Shown: positions 22,364 to 34,400 of the stretch, one piece after another
Layout: each line of letters opens with the position of its first letter
Position numbering within the stretch: position 1 is the first letter of the stretch
Translations under genes and position numbers: made by a program
Origin: Entoloma clypeatum
Lineage: Eukaryota > Basidiomycota > Agaricomycetes > Agaricales > Entolomataceae
NCBI GenBank assembly: GCA_963565915.1
Contig: OY751490.1
Span: 2,294,001 to 2,358,000 of the forward strand
Direction of reading: 5' to 3'
DNA length: 64,000 nucleotides
The notes under the pieces: generated by a model
What the model saw: only the letters and a program-made list of their open reading frames with translations
Database searches by the model: none
What the model was told of the DNA's origin: nothing

Positions 22364-22481
22364 ACTGGAAATCGAAGGTTGCGAAAGTAGACCTTAGACA
22401 TAGTAAGCTCGTAAGAGGGCGCCGAGTCAGGCCGATAAGTAAAAGATATGACGTGGTCCTCATACCATAGAGTCCGTAACA
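22364..22481 (-). repeat. 5' LTR of chromovirus A, second segment
   Basis: Continuation of the LTR split at 16847. It matches 5708-5825 and ends CGTAACA at 22481, next to the truncated LTR of element C. Confidence 0.9.
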
Positions 22482-22792
22482 AATTATCTTGACCCTTGAA
22501 ACTTGACAGCGAATTCTCTTTGTACATGTTAGTAGATACAAATCGTTTGTACTCGCATTGCAAAAATGCATCTTGGCCTTTCTGACTCCCACTTTTTGAC
22601 TTCAATTCTGAAAACTTTGCTTCAAAAACACTTCCTCTCTCACTCACTTGGGCGGACCCCACTTGAGTCTACCAAATCGACCATCTATCTTTGTGTTCCG
22701 TGTCCTTCGCGGTTTATGACTCGCCTCGCTGCTCTCCGGAGTGTTCAAGCCTACCGTCCCTACACCGTCCGTAGCCAGTTCACGCCTCCACA
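22482..22792 (+). repeat. 5' LTR remnant of element C
   Basis: 311 bp matching the 3' end of the right LTR. Both end GCCTCCACA. It is followed by AGTGGTGACCGAGACAGGGG, where a primer site would lie. All 13 differences from 30394-30704 can be explained by CpG transitions. Confidence 0.85.
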
Positions 22793-22896
22793 AGTGGTGA
22801 CCGAGACAGGGGGTGAGTATTCTGTTAAACCGCTTAAATTTGACATCTCTGTAGATCTGTCATCGCTCCCATTTTGATTAATTTTTGTCACGAACC

Positions 22897-25548
22897 ATGG
22901 CGAAAAACACAGCTGCATCAACATCAAAATCGCCAGCTGCAACACGACCCACCACTCCAGTCTGACAACCGGCACAGGCCCAACCTTCCAAGATGAACCA
23001 TAATATTTCAATGAACATGCTTGTTCTGATGCCGATGCCAAGATCAGCAAACGCGCCTAACTTTAAGGGGAAGTCGGTGACAAATTTTATCTCTTCACTC
23101 GAAAGAGCAGCTGATCAGGCTGGAATTCCCCACCATGACTTACCGCCTTATGTTCTCCAGTATTGCAGTTCCAAAGTCTGCAAGGTTTTACAGCACAGCA
23201 CCGTTTTTGAAAACAATGACTGGGTGAGTTGCGTTGAACACCTCATCGAGCTTTACGGAACTCCAGAAGACGACATACTGACTGCAGCCATCCTCCGTCA
23301 ATGGGTCGAGGACCACGGAGCGTGTGGCAAGATGAAATCCATCAAAGACGTCAACCGATACTTACGCGAGTTTATGTGTCGCTCCGAAGGCTTATCCGTC
23401 GGCCGACAAATCCTGTGCCACGAGCTCGATTACTTGTTTTACAAAGAAATACCGTCGACTCTCCGAAAGAAAATCTGCAAACGCCTTCCGGAAACCATGA
23501 TGTCGATCAACAACCCACCTCCTTGTGATGACTTATTATTTTTACTTCGCCAACAGTTTAATTCAAAAGACATCGATTCCAAGACCCACAGGATGCCTCT
23601 TTACTACGAATCTGACTCAGGATCTGACTCTACTGATTCTTCTGACTCTGAGAGGCAATCTGACTCCGACAACGAGCTCCCTCCGCTGTCAAACCCTGCG
23701 CACGGCCGAAAATGCTGAGTCTCTTTTTCTTTGCCCGCACCTGAGAAACCTCCTACCTCTGTACCTTCAATCTGTGTAACTGAACCATCCATTTCTGCAG
23801 CTACTTTGGAGAAGATCCTCAAGCGTCTGGAACAAACAGACCGCTGTTACGAACAAATGTCCGCTCACATCCTCACCCAAAGCCAATCAAACTGTCACTC
23901 CTCTCCTTCCGCGTCCACTCAATGGACGAATTTTATGTCTCCCGACAATCCACCTCATATGTGCTATCTTTGCGGAACAAGTACTCACCGTTTCGGTTAC
24001 CGGAACTGCCCCGAGCTGCCAAGTCTCCTGAAAGATGGACTCGTTAGCTGGAACGTGGAGGCTCGACTTGCCCTTCCCAATGGCGACTCTCTTCCGAGAG
24101 CGAACAGCATAGAAGGAGGTATCGCGGCTATTCTTCATCGGACTAACACTTCTGTAGCTTCATCTAGTTCTTTAAAAGGTAAAGGATGGGAGGTCAACCG
24201 AGACCTACCTCCCCATATGTCTGCTAACACTGCAGGTCTTTTTGACAACTTCGAGGCTCGTTCAAGTCCGGCGTCCTATGAAATTTACGGGACTTCAACA
24301 GTCGTTGGGCGCAAGACTCCGCAAGTCAATCATGCTGATCAGTCCACCTCGAACCCACCTCTTACAATCTGTATTCCCGCTCGCCCGAATTCGTCGTCAA
24401 CTCCATTGAATAATGTACCTTTGGCCAACATGTGCGAAGGTCAGAACCGAAAATCACCCACTCCACGTATGCCTCCTCCACCTCCACAAGCTCCAGCAAT
24501 GCAAGATGGTTCAAGCCAGACGACTACTCAATGGCGTGGGCTGTCTCAGTATCATTTCACATCTACCGTCCAAGAGCTTGTTGACTTTGAAGCTTTGCAG
24601 GGAAAGATCCCCGAAGAGCCCATCACCGTTACCATTGGCCAACTTTTAGGGTCGTCAGTCGAACTTCAGAAGCGTTTTTCTGGCATGATGAAGTCACGAC
24701 GTGAGCTTAACAACAAGCCCGAGCCTGTAGTCGCGCACCTTGTAGAACACCACGAAGAAATTGACGAAGAAATGTACACACCCATTACTTTTACCTCTCA
24801 AACTTCTCACAACAACGACAACTATCACTGCGCATCTCATGACTCAAATGGCGAACAACAAGTTTTACGAGCTGAGTACTCCTCTGACTTGTCAGAGGAC
24901 ACTTACAAGTCCATCATTACCAGATATTTGAACGCAATCACATGTGTCCCTACTGAGGGCACCTTATACACAATGGACACTGGCCATTTTGCTGCTTCGT
25001 TTGCCAACAATGACACGAAGATTATGGTAGACACCGGTTCTGAGCTAAACCTCGTATCGCGTTGGTTGTATGAGAAGTCTGGACTGCCCATCAATTGCGA
25101 CGGAACTCGCTGGTCTCTTTGGGGGATCCATGGAAATGCTGTACCCCTCGGCGGCTGCATACGTGACGTGCCCCTAGTCATCGTGGGCAAGGCTTTCAAC
25201 CACCACTTTTTCGTCAGCAACGGCAGAATTGGATCAGGCAAACACGATATCATCCTCGGACAACCCTTTCTTCAGTGGTATACTGCTAACATATTCTACA
25301 CGAGATCCAGTCCAACAAAGATGCAGCTCTGGCAGTATGGAGAAGGCTGCAATTCTGGTGTTAGACCCTTGGTCTCTCTCATCCTGACTTTGCCCAACGC
25401 GCCTCAAAACGCCACTAACCTGGGACCTACCAAGGATCAGCCTTCCATGCCATGTCCTCATCACCATCGACCTCCTCCCACATCAGCCCACCGCGCGAGG
25501 GTTGAAGATTATGACTCTGATATTAGTGTTTTGTCGGGAAAAGCCTGA
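22897..25548 (+). pseudogene. Element C gag-protease polyprotein, two TGA stops
   Basis: One frame from ATG 22897 to 25548, interrupted only by TGA at 22963 and 23716. The first part (from about 23040) is a gag-like helical domain, followed by an acidic Ser/Asp tract (about 23600-23690). A Cys/His cluster (CYLCGTSTHRFGYRNC) lies near 23970. The distal part has a retropepsin signature: IMVDTGSELNLVSR near 25020 as catalytic D-T-G, and DIILGQPFL near 25250. The arrangement resembles the retropepsin/DUF4100-type proteins of Agaricomycete elements, an assignment made from memory. Confidence 0.75.
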
Positions 25549-26233
25549 ATGGCGTGCATGTCGAGTCTGGATCTCCCCAGAGCGCATCCATTCCTTTTCT
25601 CGGCCGTGGTTTGTTCCGACTTTTTGATAATTCAACACTCAATTGTTCCTCTTCAATTTTAGAACTCGATCCTCCCAAATCTTACAACCATTTCTTGCGA
25701 CAAGCCACGCACGCATCGCCTGCCGGCTCCAGAATCATTGAGACCCCATGGGCTTGACGCGTTTTTCTTGATAACACCCGACTTTCGTCTACAACCATGG
25801 CATCTCCATACCCCGGCGTCCGTTTACAAACGCGAACCAAGTACAAGCCCGTTGATCGCAAAGTTCGCCCAGTTCCGACATACATGCCTGATCCTGCTGG
25901 TCAGGTCTTCAAGCCCATAATCATAGGCAACCCCAAGCCTTTGCCGCTGAGTCCTCCTTTCCTTGATGATCTCGTCCTTCCTCCATGACTCTCTCGCAAT
26001 CGTCTTGATACAATTCTCAAAACTGTTCCAGAGGATTTCCTTACCTCCCGTGAACTCGACCTTTTGGCATTCGTTCTTGCTCGTTGAAGCAACGCCCTTG
26101 CTTTTGTTGATACCGAGCGCGGCTCTTTTTCTTGTGAATATTTCCTGATTATATCATCCCAGTCATTGAGCATACCCCCTGGGTTCAACCACCTATCCGT
26201 GTACCGAAAGCTATTGAAGGTGTCGTATGCGAC

Positions 26234-29200
26234 ATGCTATTGGAACAAACTGCAGCTGGAAAATATGAACCTTCTTCCGCTTCTTATCGCTCCCGCATGT
26301 TCGCCGTCTCCAAGAAAACTGGGAACAAGATCCGTTTGATCCAAGACATTCAAAAATTGAATCAGATAACGATACGTGATGCTGGACTCCCTCCTCGTAT
26401 TGATGACTTTGCAGAAAATTTTGTTGGTCATGTAATTTACGGCCTCATGGACTTATTTTCTGGTTACGACGGATGGACTCTCGACATCAGATCGCGCCTG
26501 CTAACCACATTCTCGAGCCTCATTGGCCCTCTTTGCAATTGCTCTTTACCTCAAGGAGCCACCAACTCCGTCTCCGAATTCCAACGATGCACAACACATA
26601 CCCTAAAGAAAGAAATCCCCGAACATGGCGATGTCTTCATCAACAACATCAGCATTATGGGCCCTGACACGCATTACAACTATGTCCTCATCTCGCCCGA
26701 AATACGCAAGTTTCTCTTTGAATACGCCGTCGTCCTTGATTGTTTTCTCCTTAGGCTCATCACTGCTGGAGTAACTGCCTCCGGATACAAGTTCATCCTC
26801 GCCACTCCTGTTCTCGAAATTGTTGGCACCATCATCGACCACAATGGATGGCACCTTGCCCATGGAATCGTGATGAAGGTTCTGAATTGGGGCCCTCTCC
26901 TTGACATTTCTGATGTCCGTTCATTTTTGGGAACAGCTGGCGTAGGACATCGTTGGATTAAGAATTTCTCCATCATCGCGAAACCATTGACTAACTTGAC
27001 AAAAGTTTCACTTGCAGAATTCTACTTCGACAAACACGCTCTAGAAGCTCAACAACAACTCAAGATTCTGATCTCCTCACCTCCTGTCCTCGTCAAGGTC
27101 GACTATCTGAAGGCCTTAAAATTCTCGGCATCCGATGCCCAACCTTGTCCAGATGATGACGGCCTTATTGTTGTTGCAGTTGACTCATGCAGTCTTGGCG
27201 CGGGCTGGATTCTCCAACAGATCCACAAAAAACAAAAGCGTCCAGCAATCTTCGGGTCTTGCACGTTCAACTCCGCGGAATCTCGCTATTCTCAACCGAA
27301 GTCAGAACTCTACAGCGTTTTGTGCGATTAAGGACCTCCGACATCGGATATGGGGTGTCCATTTCTGTCTCAACATCAACGCCAAATTTCTTGTCGAGAT
27401 GATTCATCAGCCCGATTTGCCTAATGCCCCTATGACCAGATGGATTCTTTATCTTTCTCTGTTCGATTTTGCCATTAACCACGTACCTGCAGTTTCCCAT
27501 CAAGCTGTGGATGGCCTTTCAAGAAGACGTCGTGCCCCAGAAGACTCCGAGGACTCCGATGCAGAAGAATATTTAGACAGGGTTTTTGTGTCCGCCTCTT
27601 ACAACCACCTTCCAACCTCAACCTCATTTCAAGTCCCTCTTTTCAAAGGCATTGTTATGGCTTACCGCCCCCCTCAACCTGTACCTTATGCAATGTACTC
27701 GACATCCTCTCACATAGAACAACTCGCCGTCTTTGGCATCTCAAACCTTTCTGTCCCACCCGCGCAAGCTAACAATGCTTCTCTTTTTAACGCTTCCATC
27801 CTGAGTCTCTCCGCTGACAGCCCTTTCATAGGGCAGGATTTCCTCATCCGGAACATTCCTGTTTATGAAACCCATCAATGCTTGCTAGGTGAAGATGTCA
27901 TCACACTTGAGTTCACCACCTACAACCCTGCCTTCGTGCTTTTGACTTTCACAAAAACCGACACCAGCGTCAATTGCAACATGCTTATTAACGACTTTAA
28001 CATTGGCCATGTCCGATCGACGCATTCGACATACTGCACACTGCCAACGCATCATTTTGGCATTCTAGCAGACGATGGCCCTGACTACTGGGCTGAACTC
28101 CAAGACTATCTCAACGACCCATCCATAGAGCCTTCCCGACTTGTCACATCTGATGAACGCAAGAAGTTTGTCAATCGATCGAAGCAGTTTTTCCTGGAAA
28201 ACCATTGGATCTGGAGAATCAACTCCCATAAGTCCCCTCGCCTCGTCATCACTGACTCTTCACGTCGCCAGGAGATCATCTCTGAAGCCCACATCGCCAC
28301 TGGTCATCGAGGCTGTGACGCCACATTCAAAGTCATTGCCAATCGTTATTATTGGCCAAACCTGTATGACAATGTCAAGTGGTTTGTCCATTCCTGCAAC
28401 GCATGTCAGATTCACTCCAAAACAAAACCGATCGTCCCATACGTGTCAACGTGGACGTCCTCCGTCCTCCGCCATTTTGACCTCGACACTGTCCACATGG
28501 AAAAAGGCGCCAGCGGCATGCGTTACCTTCTCCAAGCTACTGAACCGTTCATCGAGTGGGTAGAAGCTTGCGCCGTTCGCAAAAAGACTTCTGCAGCTTG
28601 GGCAAAATTTTTGTATGGAGATATGTTCTGCCGCTTCGGGATCATACCCATCTTCAAGGTAGACGGCGGCTCCGAGTTCAAAGGTGTCATGGATCTTTTA
28701 TTCCGTCAATATGGAGTCGTCGTGTTCCTTTCTACTCCTTATCATCCACAGGGAAACGGTATCTCAGAACACTCGCACCGGACTCTCGTAAATTCGATCA
28801 TCAAGGCTTGTGGAACTCATCCTCAAGACTGGCCTCACTACATACACCCGGCTTTGTCTGCTTTTCATGCCACGACAACCTGTTCGACCGGCTACAGCCC
28901 TCACCATCTCCTTTACGGACAACACCCATTCTTTGCGTTCGAATATGTGGACTGCACATGGGATGTGTTGGATTGGCATACAGTCAAGACTCACATGGAC
29001 TTGCTTGCCTTATGAATCAAACAACTTGCTCATCGCAAACACGACCTCTCCAATGCTCTCGAGACTCAGCGTGCTGTGCACCAACGCGCCGTCGACGACT
29101 TCAACAAGAAATATGCCCATCTTTTGAACTTCAAGCCTCTCGATCCCGGGACATGGGTGTTGAAGAGGGAGGCGTGGTTGGATGAACAAAAAGGACATAA

Positions 29201-29576
29201 GGGAGCCCCTTGTTGGACAGGGTCCTTTATCATTGCATCGGTAGTGGGAAATGCAGGTATGTCATACAGTTTGCTCAAGCTCGACGGAACTCCCTTGCCT
29301 GGCGTCATTGCCGCTGATCAGGTCAAGATCTTCTTCTATCGCGAAGACCATCAAACCCTCAAGTCCGTTTCGAGGAAGACTCACGCCATCTTCGCTGCTG
29401 CCCACTCAACCCTTGACATCCCCAATGCCTCCACCATTCTCTCTTGCATCAACAACCACCCTGATCTATCCATACCGACCTACCCCTTCACCATTGTCTT
29501 GCGTGTTCGGACAGTGTCAATTTTGAATCCCGAGCCTCGCATGTGGCCTTCGATCTACCCATCTGCTTCTCTTTGA
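26234..29576 (+). pseudogene. Element C RT-RNase H-integrase, frameshifted
   Basis: RT runs 26234-27331, with the family blocks SYRSRMFAV, LPQGATNS and FLGTAGVG. The catalytic Asp pair is replaced by FINNI near 26637, so the enzyme is dead. RNase H (AVDSCSLGAGW) follows. A frameshift at about 27317, which looks like a 2-nt loss in GTTTTGTG, moves the frame to 27135-29015. That frame carries the integrase: HHCC as GHRG...CNAC near 28310-28410, and DDE as DLDTVHM, KVDGGSEF and GNGISEHSHRT. TGA at 29013 precedes the C-terminal region, which continues in frame to 29576. A further fragment (PDGSPCSLQHRL near 29640) is out of frame. Confidence 0.85.
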
Positions 29577-29824
29577 TCGGCAGACGCTGACCTCCCGCTT
29601 CATAGGTACAATGGTTTGGTCTGGATGTTGTGCCAACACCCCGATGGCTCTCCCTGCTCCTTGCAACATCGCCTTGCAGACCCTCCTGGTGGAACCCTCA
29701 TCCAGTCTTCATCAATCTGACATGCTGAGTGGTTTCTTGATCAATTTGTCCTTCTTTTCTTTGCTTTTTCTGTTGTTTCCTGTTGGTCGCAAATGACAGG
29801 GGCATCATTTTAAGTGCCGGCATT

Positions 29825-30704
29825 TGTAGGAGTGCTATGCACCCTACGGACGTGTACTCACTCTTTTCTTCTGCCCATATCAGGTGATCATCATTGCGTG
29901 TGTGTCTGCTTCAATTCACCAACACCGACATTGCGGTCCCCGCGGACTCACGCCCATTCGGACAAAGCTTCTTTTTTACTGGCTCCAAAGTGCTTCCTTT
30001 TAATCTATCCTTACAGAAACTCTTATCTCATCTTTTGGATGATCGTCGATATCCCGTCATGCCAATAAAAGCAATCCGCGCAACGTCGCTATGGGGACAC
30101 ACGCGTTAACAGACGACGAGGCTTGAGAATACTAGACGGTAGGGTTAGCGTTGTGCGCCTCGAGGATAGACGTCAAACGAGCACCGTCCAGGGGAGCGGT
30201 ATAGCTCTCCTCGAGTTGAAAGCCCTGCACCCGAGTAATTTGACGGTCGACGAGTCCCACGGCACCTGGTGATCTCAACACAACCGGACTGAAAAGCTGA
30301 AGGCGAAAATCCTTTTAATTCATCTCTTCCGTCACGAACAACTTGCATTCCTTACAACCCTGCCTGTCATCTATATACGGACGCTTCATTACCAATTATC
30401 TCGACCCTTGAAACTTGACAGTGAATTCTCTTTGTACATGTTAGTAGATACAAATCGTTTGTACTCACATCGCAAAAATGCATCTTGGCCTTTCTGACTC
30501 CCACTTTTTGACTTTGATTCTGAAAACTTTGCTTCAAAAACACTTCCTCTCTCACTCACTTGGGCGGACCCCACTTGAGTCTACCAAATCGACCATCTAT
30601 CTTTGTGTTCCATGTCCTTCGCGGTTTACGACTCGCCTCGCTGCTCTCCAGAGTGTTCAAGCCTACCGTCCCTACACCATCCGTAGCCGGTTCGTGCCTC
30701 CACA
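29825..30704 (+). repeat. 3' LTR of element C
   Basis: The start is placed at TGTAGGAGTGCT after the purine-rich ACAGGGGCATC; only the last 311 bp are verified by the 5' copy. It contains CCAATAAAAG (about 30060), a possible polyadenylation signal. The length would be about 880 bp. Confidence 0.6.
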
Positions 30705-30800
30705 CCAGGGGTCCTCTGTAGTGACCAGGGTCACTACAGAGCTCCCTGTTTCAAATACCCTGTTCTACCATACTACAGCACTACAGAGTGCTCTGTAGTA
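30705..30800. repeat. Nested palindromes after element C
   Basis: CTCTGTAGTGACC and GGTCACTACAGAG form a near-perfect hairpin at about 30713-30741. A second palindrome, ACTACAGAGTGCTCTGTAGT, follows at about 30780-30799. ACTACAGAG-type words occur several times. This may be the end of an unrecognised inverted-repeat element. Confidence 0.5.
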
Positions 30801-31435
30801 CTCCCAGGGCCAATCAGGGTTTGCTGATGCGAGGAGATGTTTTCCTGGCTCATTGTAATTGTTGAATGGTGATAGGGGGATGGTTATGTTTGCACTACTG
30901 CTCACTGTCTTGGCAGATCCAATTCTTCGGTGCAGATGGACTCAAAACTGTGTAGTTTCATTGTACTACTTTGTTCATCTGTCAAACAAGTTGCCCAAAC
31001 CATTCTGAGGATCACTCAACAATGATATCCACTTTTTCCAGCTGTCAGATTGCTAATTTAGGCATTCATCATATAGCCCAGGTGTTGGATTTTTTTTTTA
31101 AACCAGCCAATCCCCTCCCCCTCCCCCCCGTGGTTCGGGATTTGAATTCTGCCACCCCCTTGATCTTCTTGTGCATTTTTTGTTATTTTTCTAATCCACA
31201 TCAGATCTTACATTATGATATATACATCTATAATTTGTAGGGAACAGCTGTAAACTACATACATACTTTTATAATGTCTAATCTTGTGTCAATCCAAGTT
31301 TGAGAGTCACCCCATGTGAGGCGTGGATGACCCCTACCTTAACCTCCTTCCTAAAAAGGAAAGAGGGGCCCCTTGCAAAGCACTGTAGACGCTCGTACGC
31401 TCTAATAATAAAAGCCTATTGCGCGTCATTTTTTG
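30801..31435. other. Intergenic spacer, nothing recognised
   Basis: About 630 bp upstream of the RhoGEF gene. It contains T and C homopolymer runs (31090-31130) and is AT-rich to 31290. No ORF, RNA gene or repeat boundary was recognised. Confidence 0.5.
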
Positions 31436-34400
31436 ATGGCAATGCCGCCTCCCCAAGTTCCCCCTCGTCCTCGTGTCGCTATTCCCGGTCGATTTCCCAA
31501 TCTTGACTCAAATTCTCCTCAGATACCCTTTCCGGGTGGTTATGCGGTAGAAGTAACTCCCCCTCCGTACAGTGAACAGTTCGACGACGAAAGTTTTCCC
31601 AATCCATGGGACGATCATCCACTTGCCCCGTCGGATTCTCTCAGCAGATTTCGTGCACGTTCCGCAGCAGCAGCAGTTCCAGATGCTCGCGATGGTGCGC
31701 TGGCCAATGGCAGCGGCTCCTTTGTAGCCTTTCCAGAACCGCAGCTCTATCGATCCTCGTCCTACGGTTCCACATTGCCTCGTCGACCGTCGTCAACGGG
31801 CAGATCGAATGGCGCCGCTTCTATCGCCCTGCATTCCCATCCCTCTATGGCATCTGTTGTATCGAGCACTTCATTCGATAATCAAGAGGATGCATACGCA
31901 TCGGTTGAAGTGCGATTCGTGTTTGTCATATCTGCCGGTGAAGAGGTTCTGATCTCGTAATTCCAGGTCGCTCTCCGTGAAGCTGATGACCTCTCTCAAG
32001 AGCTTTCCAACTTGTCGTATGTAATACCCCCCACCGTTTATAGGGCGATTTGACATACAATGCATTATAAGCCTTGACTCGGAAGACGCTCTTCACCGTT
32101 TTCAAGCAGGAGAGTTGCTTGAGAAAGATCAGGCGTGGCATCGACTCGTTCCCCTCGAAGCTAGGGACGCTCTGGGGAAAGAAGAAGTTCAAAGACAATC
32201 TGTGATTTTCGAAGTCTTCAAAGCTGAAAGAGAATACGTGTCTGATTTAGAAGCAGTCGAGGAGGCACGTCAAAACAAAATAATCGTTGGGTTTCACCGT
32301 TGTAACATGCGTAATCAGCTAGGTCTTTATCAAAGGATTACAGGAAGCTTCTCCCCCTATCATCCCCGAATTACGACTACAAACTTTCATTAGCGATGTC
32401 TTTGGAAATCTTGCCACTATTCTCGCTCATCATCAGCGTATGCTGGCCGCCCTTTTTGCACGTCAGCGCGAACAGCATCCTTTGGTGCAAAGCGTCGCAG
32501 ACATCATACTCGATAGTACGTATCTAGCTCTCGTGCCGGAGACCGCCTCTCAGCCATTTCAATCCAGCGGTACTTCTATCTGAATTTCGTACTGATTACG
32601 AGGCCTACATCAAACATTATCCACTCTCCGAATCTCTTCATCGTAAGGAGTTGAGACACAATACCGCCTACCAAGCATTTCTAGGTTCTATCTCTGCTGA
32701 CCCGCGCGTGCGAAGGCGTGATCTTATCACCTTTCTTTCTCGGCCTGTCACTCGTCTTCCGCGGCTCAATCTCGTGCTAGAACAAGTCCTCAAATTGACT
32801 GATAAAGACTATGACCATCCAGACCTGGAGACATTACCTATCATTTTAGGCATCCTCGGGGAGTTTATCAAGAGTACCCAGCCAGGAATCGAGGCGGCCG
32901 AAAGCAAAGTGAAATTTGGGGCCTTGTCTGAGAGTTTAGTGTTTCAACAAGGAGAAATCATCGTCTGTTTCACTGTGAGGTCGTTTGATTGCTTCGAGGA
33001 ACTGATACCTTGTATTAGGATATGGACCTCTATGATGAAAGCCGGACAGTGGTGTACTCTGGCCCGCTATCCCGGGTCACGCAAAGTTCTACGTGGTCTG
33101 AGCTTACAGGATTTCTTCTGGACAATTTTTGTAAGATTGGCTTTCATCTCGGCTCACCCTTTCATTCATTCCGACAGTTCTTTTAACTCGGGAAGAGAAG
33201 TGGTCCAATGGACAAGAAAAACGGCACATTATGTCCCATGTATGGCCTTCCTTCGTTGGGACTGATTCACCCTAATGAGAGCACTTCCATCAGCCAATTC
33301 ACCTTTCTTATTTGCGACTGGGATCTTTTACTTCGGCTCCGCACCTTCGGAAGGAGAAGACAGAAGATGCTGGTCTTTTGGACTCATTCCGTTCGGCACC
33401 GACAGTGCCCGTATATCCCTTTACGATCTATCATGCATCGAGCAGGTCCACGCGGCGTTACACCTTATACGTGGCCAGTGAAGGTGTCAGGAAGCGGTGG
33501 TACTTGGCTTTTTTAGATGCCATCGGAGTGCATAAAGTGCGGCAGGATGCAAATATGGTAGACTTCTTTTTCATCAACCTGCAAGAGAAATATCTAAGGA
33601 ATGATTCTTCAATGTAGTGGTTCTATCAGCAGACGTTGACAGACGAATTTTTCCGCGTAATACCATCAAGTATCACAGAAAGTTCAGTCATGCAACACTC
33701 GCGCAGAATTACGACTGCTGCACCTTTCAGTAAGATTCACCTCCTTTCAGAGTATCGCTCATCAATCATTCATCACCAGGTAGTGGGGGTAGAAAATTCC
33801 TTGCAGTTGGCTGCACAGCTGGTGTTTATGTTTCGCCACGGGGTCTAGAAGGTGTGCAGAATGTCTTTTTGAGATATTTGGGGTAGGCTAATTCCCCCAG
33901 GCTATCGGCAAGTTATTCCCTTTTTGAGTCCGGGTGCCTTGGCGGCAATACAGACCATTGGCTCGAAATCTTACAGTAAATTAATAATTTACTGCAATAA
34001 CTCACTTTTCGCATTGCCCCTGGATATAATCGCCGAAATCGCATTGGGCACTACAGAGCCTCACGCCCTCAGGATACACATGGAACGGATTGTGTCTCAA
34101 GATTCCCCTGTTTATTTTTTTAGATCTGTACAAACTGGTGAAAGAGTTCTCAGTGAGTCCTGGACAAAAATTGTTTTACGGGCTTTCTAATCATGGAATC
34201 CAGTTATATACGGGACCAAGAGGCTCCTCCAACTTTCAATGGATCTTCAGATCATCGAAGCCATACCCAGGTCTCCTGCAGCCATAAGGTCGCCTCAACG
34301 CATGTCGCAGTCTTCTTTTCGACTATTCAACGAGGTAAATCCACCCTTTACGACCATCAGCGTCTTTCTGATTTCCTGCCAGCCCACCAATATTCCCCGG

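Larger units (their letters stand above)
5424..22481 (-). mobile_element. Chromovirus A (Ty3/gypsy), interrupted by copia and by chromovirus B
   Basis: This is an LTR retrotransposon read on the minus strand. Its 3' LTR is 5424-5825. Its 5' LTR is split into 16564-16847 and 22364-22481. Internally, in transcription order, it has a primer-binding region, gag in two frames, protease-RT-RNase H-integrase-chromodomain, and a small extra ORF. The C-terminal chromodomain defines it as a chromovirus. Removing the copia insertion (10691-15745) and element B plus one TSD (16848-22363) restores a continuous element. Its own flanks, GAGGA on the left and AATTA on the right, do not match. Confidence 0.9.
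22482..30704 (+). mobile_element. Gypsy-like element C (retropepsin-RT-integrase), degraded
   Basis: A third LTR family on the plus strand. Its gag-protease region, RT/RNase H, integrase and a C-terminal conserved region are all recognisable. The left LTR has lost its 5' part, with only 22482-22792 kept, at the junction with element A. The right LTR ends at 30704. The kept 311 bp align without indels to 30394-30704, with 13 differences. Confidence 0.88.

Noticed and set aside
1..30704. Classical ascomycete RIP (CpA-targeted)
   Set aside because: The changes seen are at CpG, not CpA, and CpG-specific deamination explains them better.
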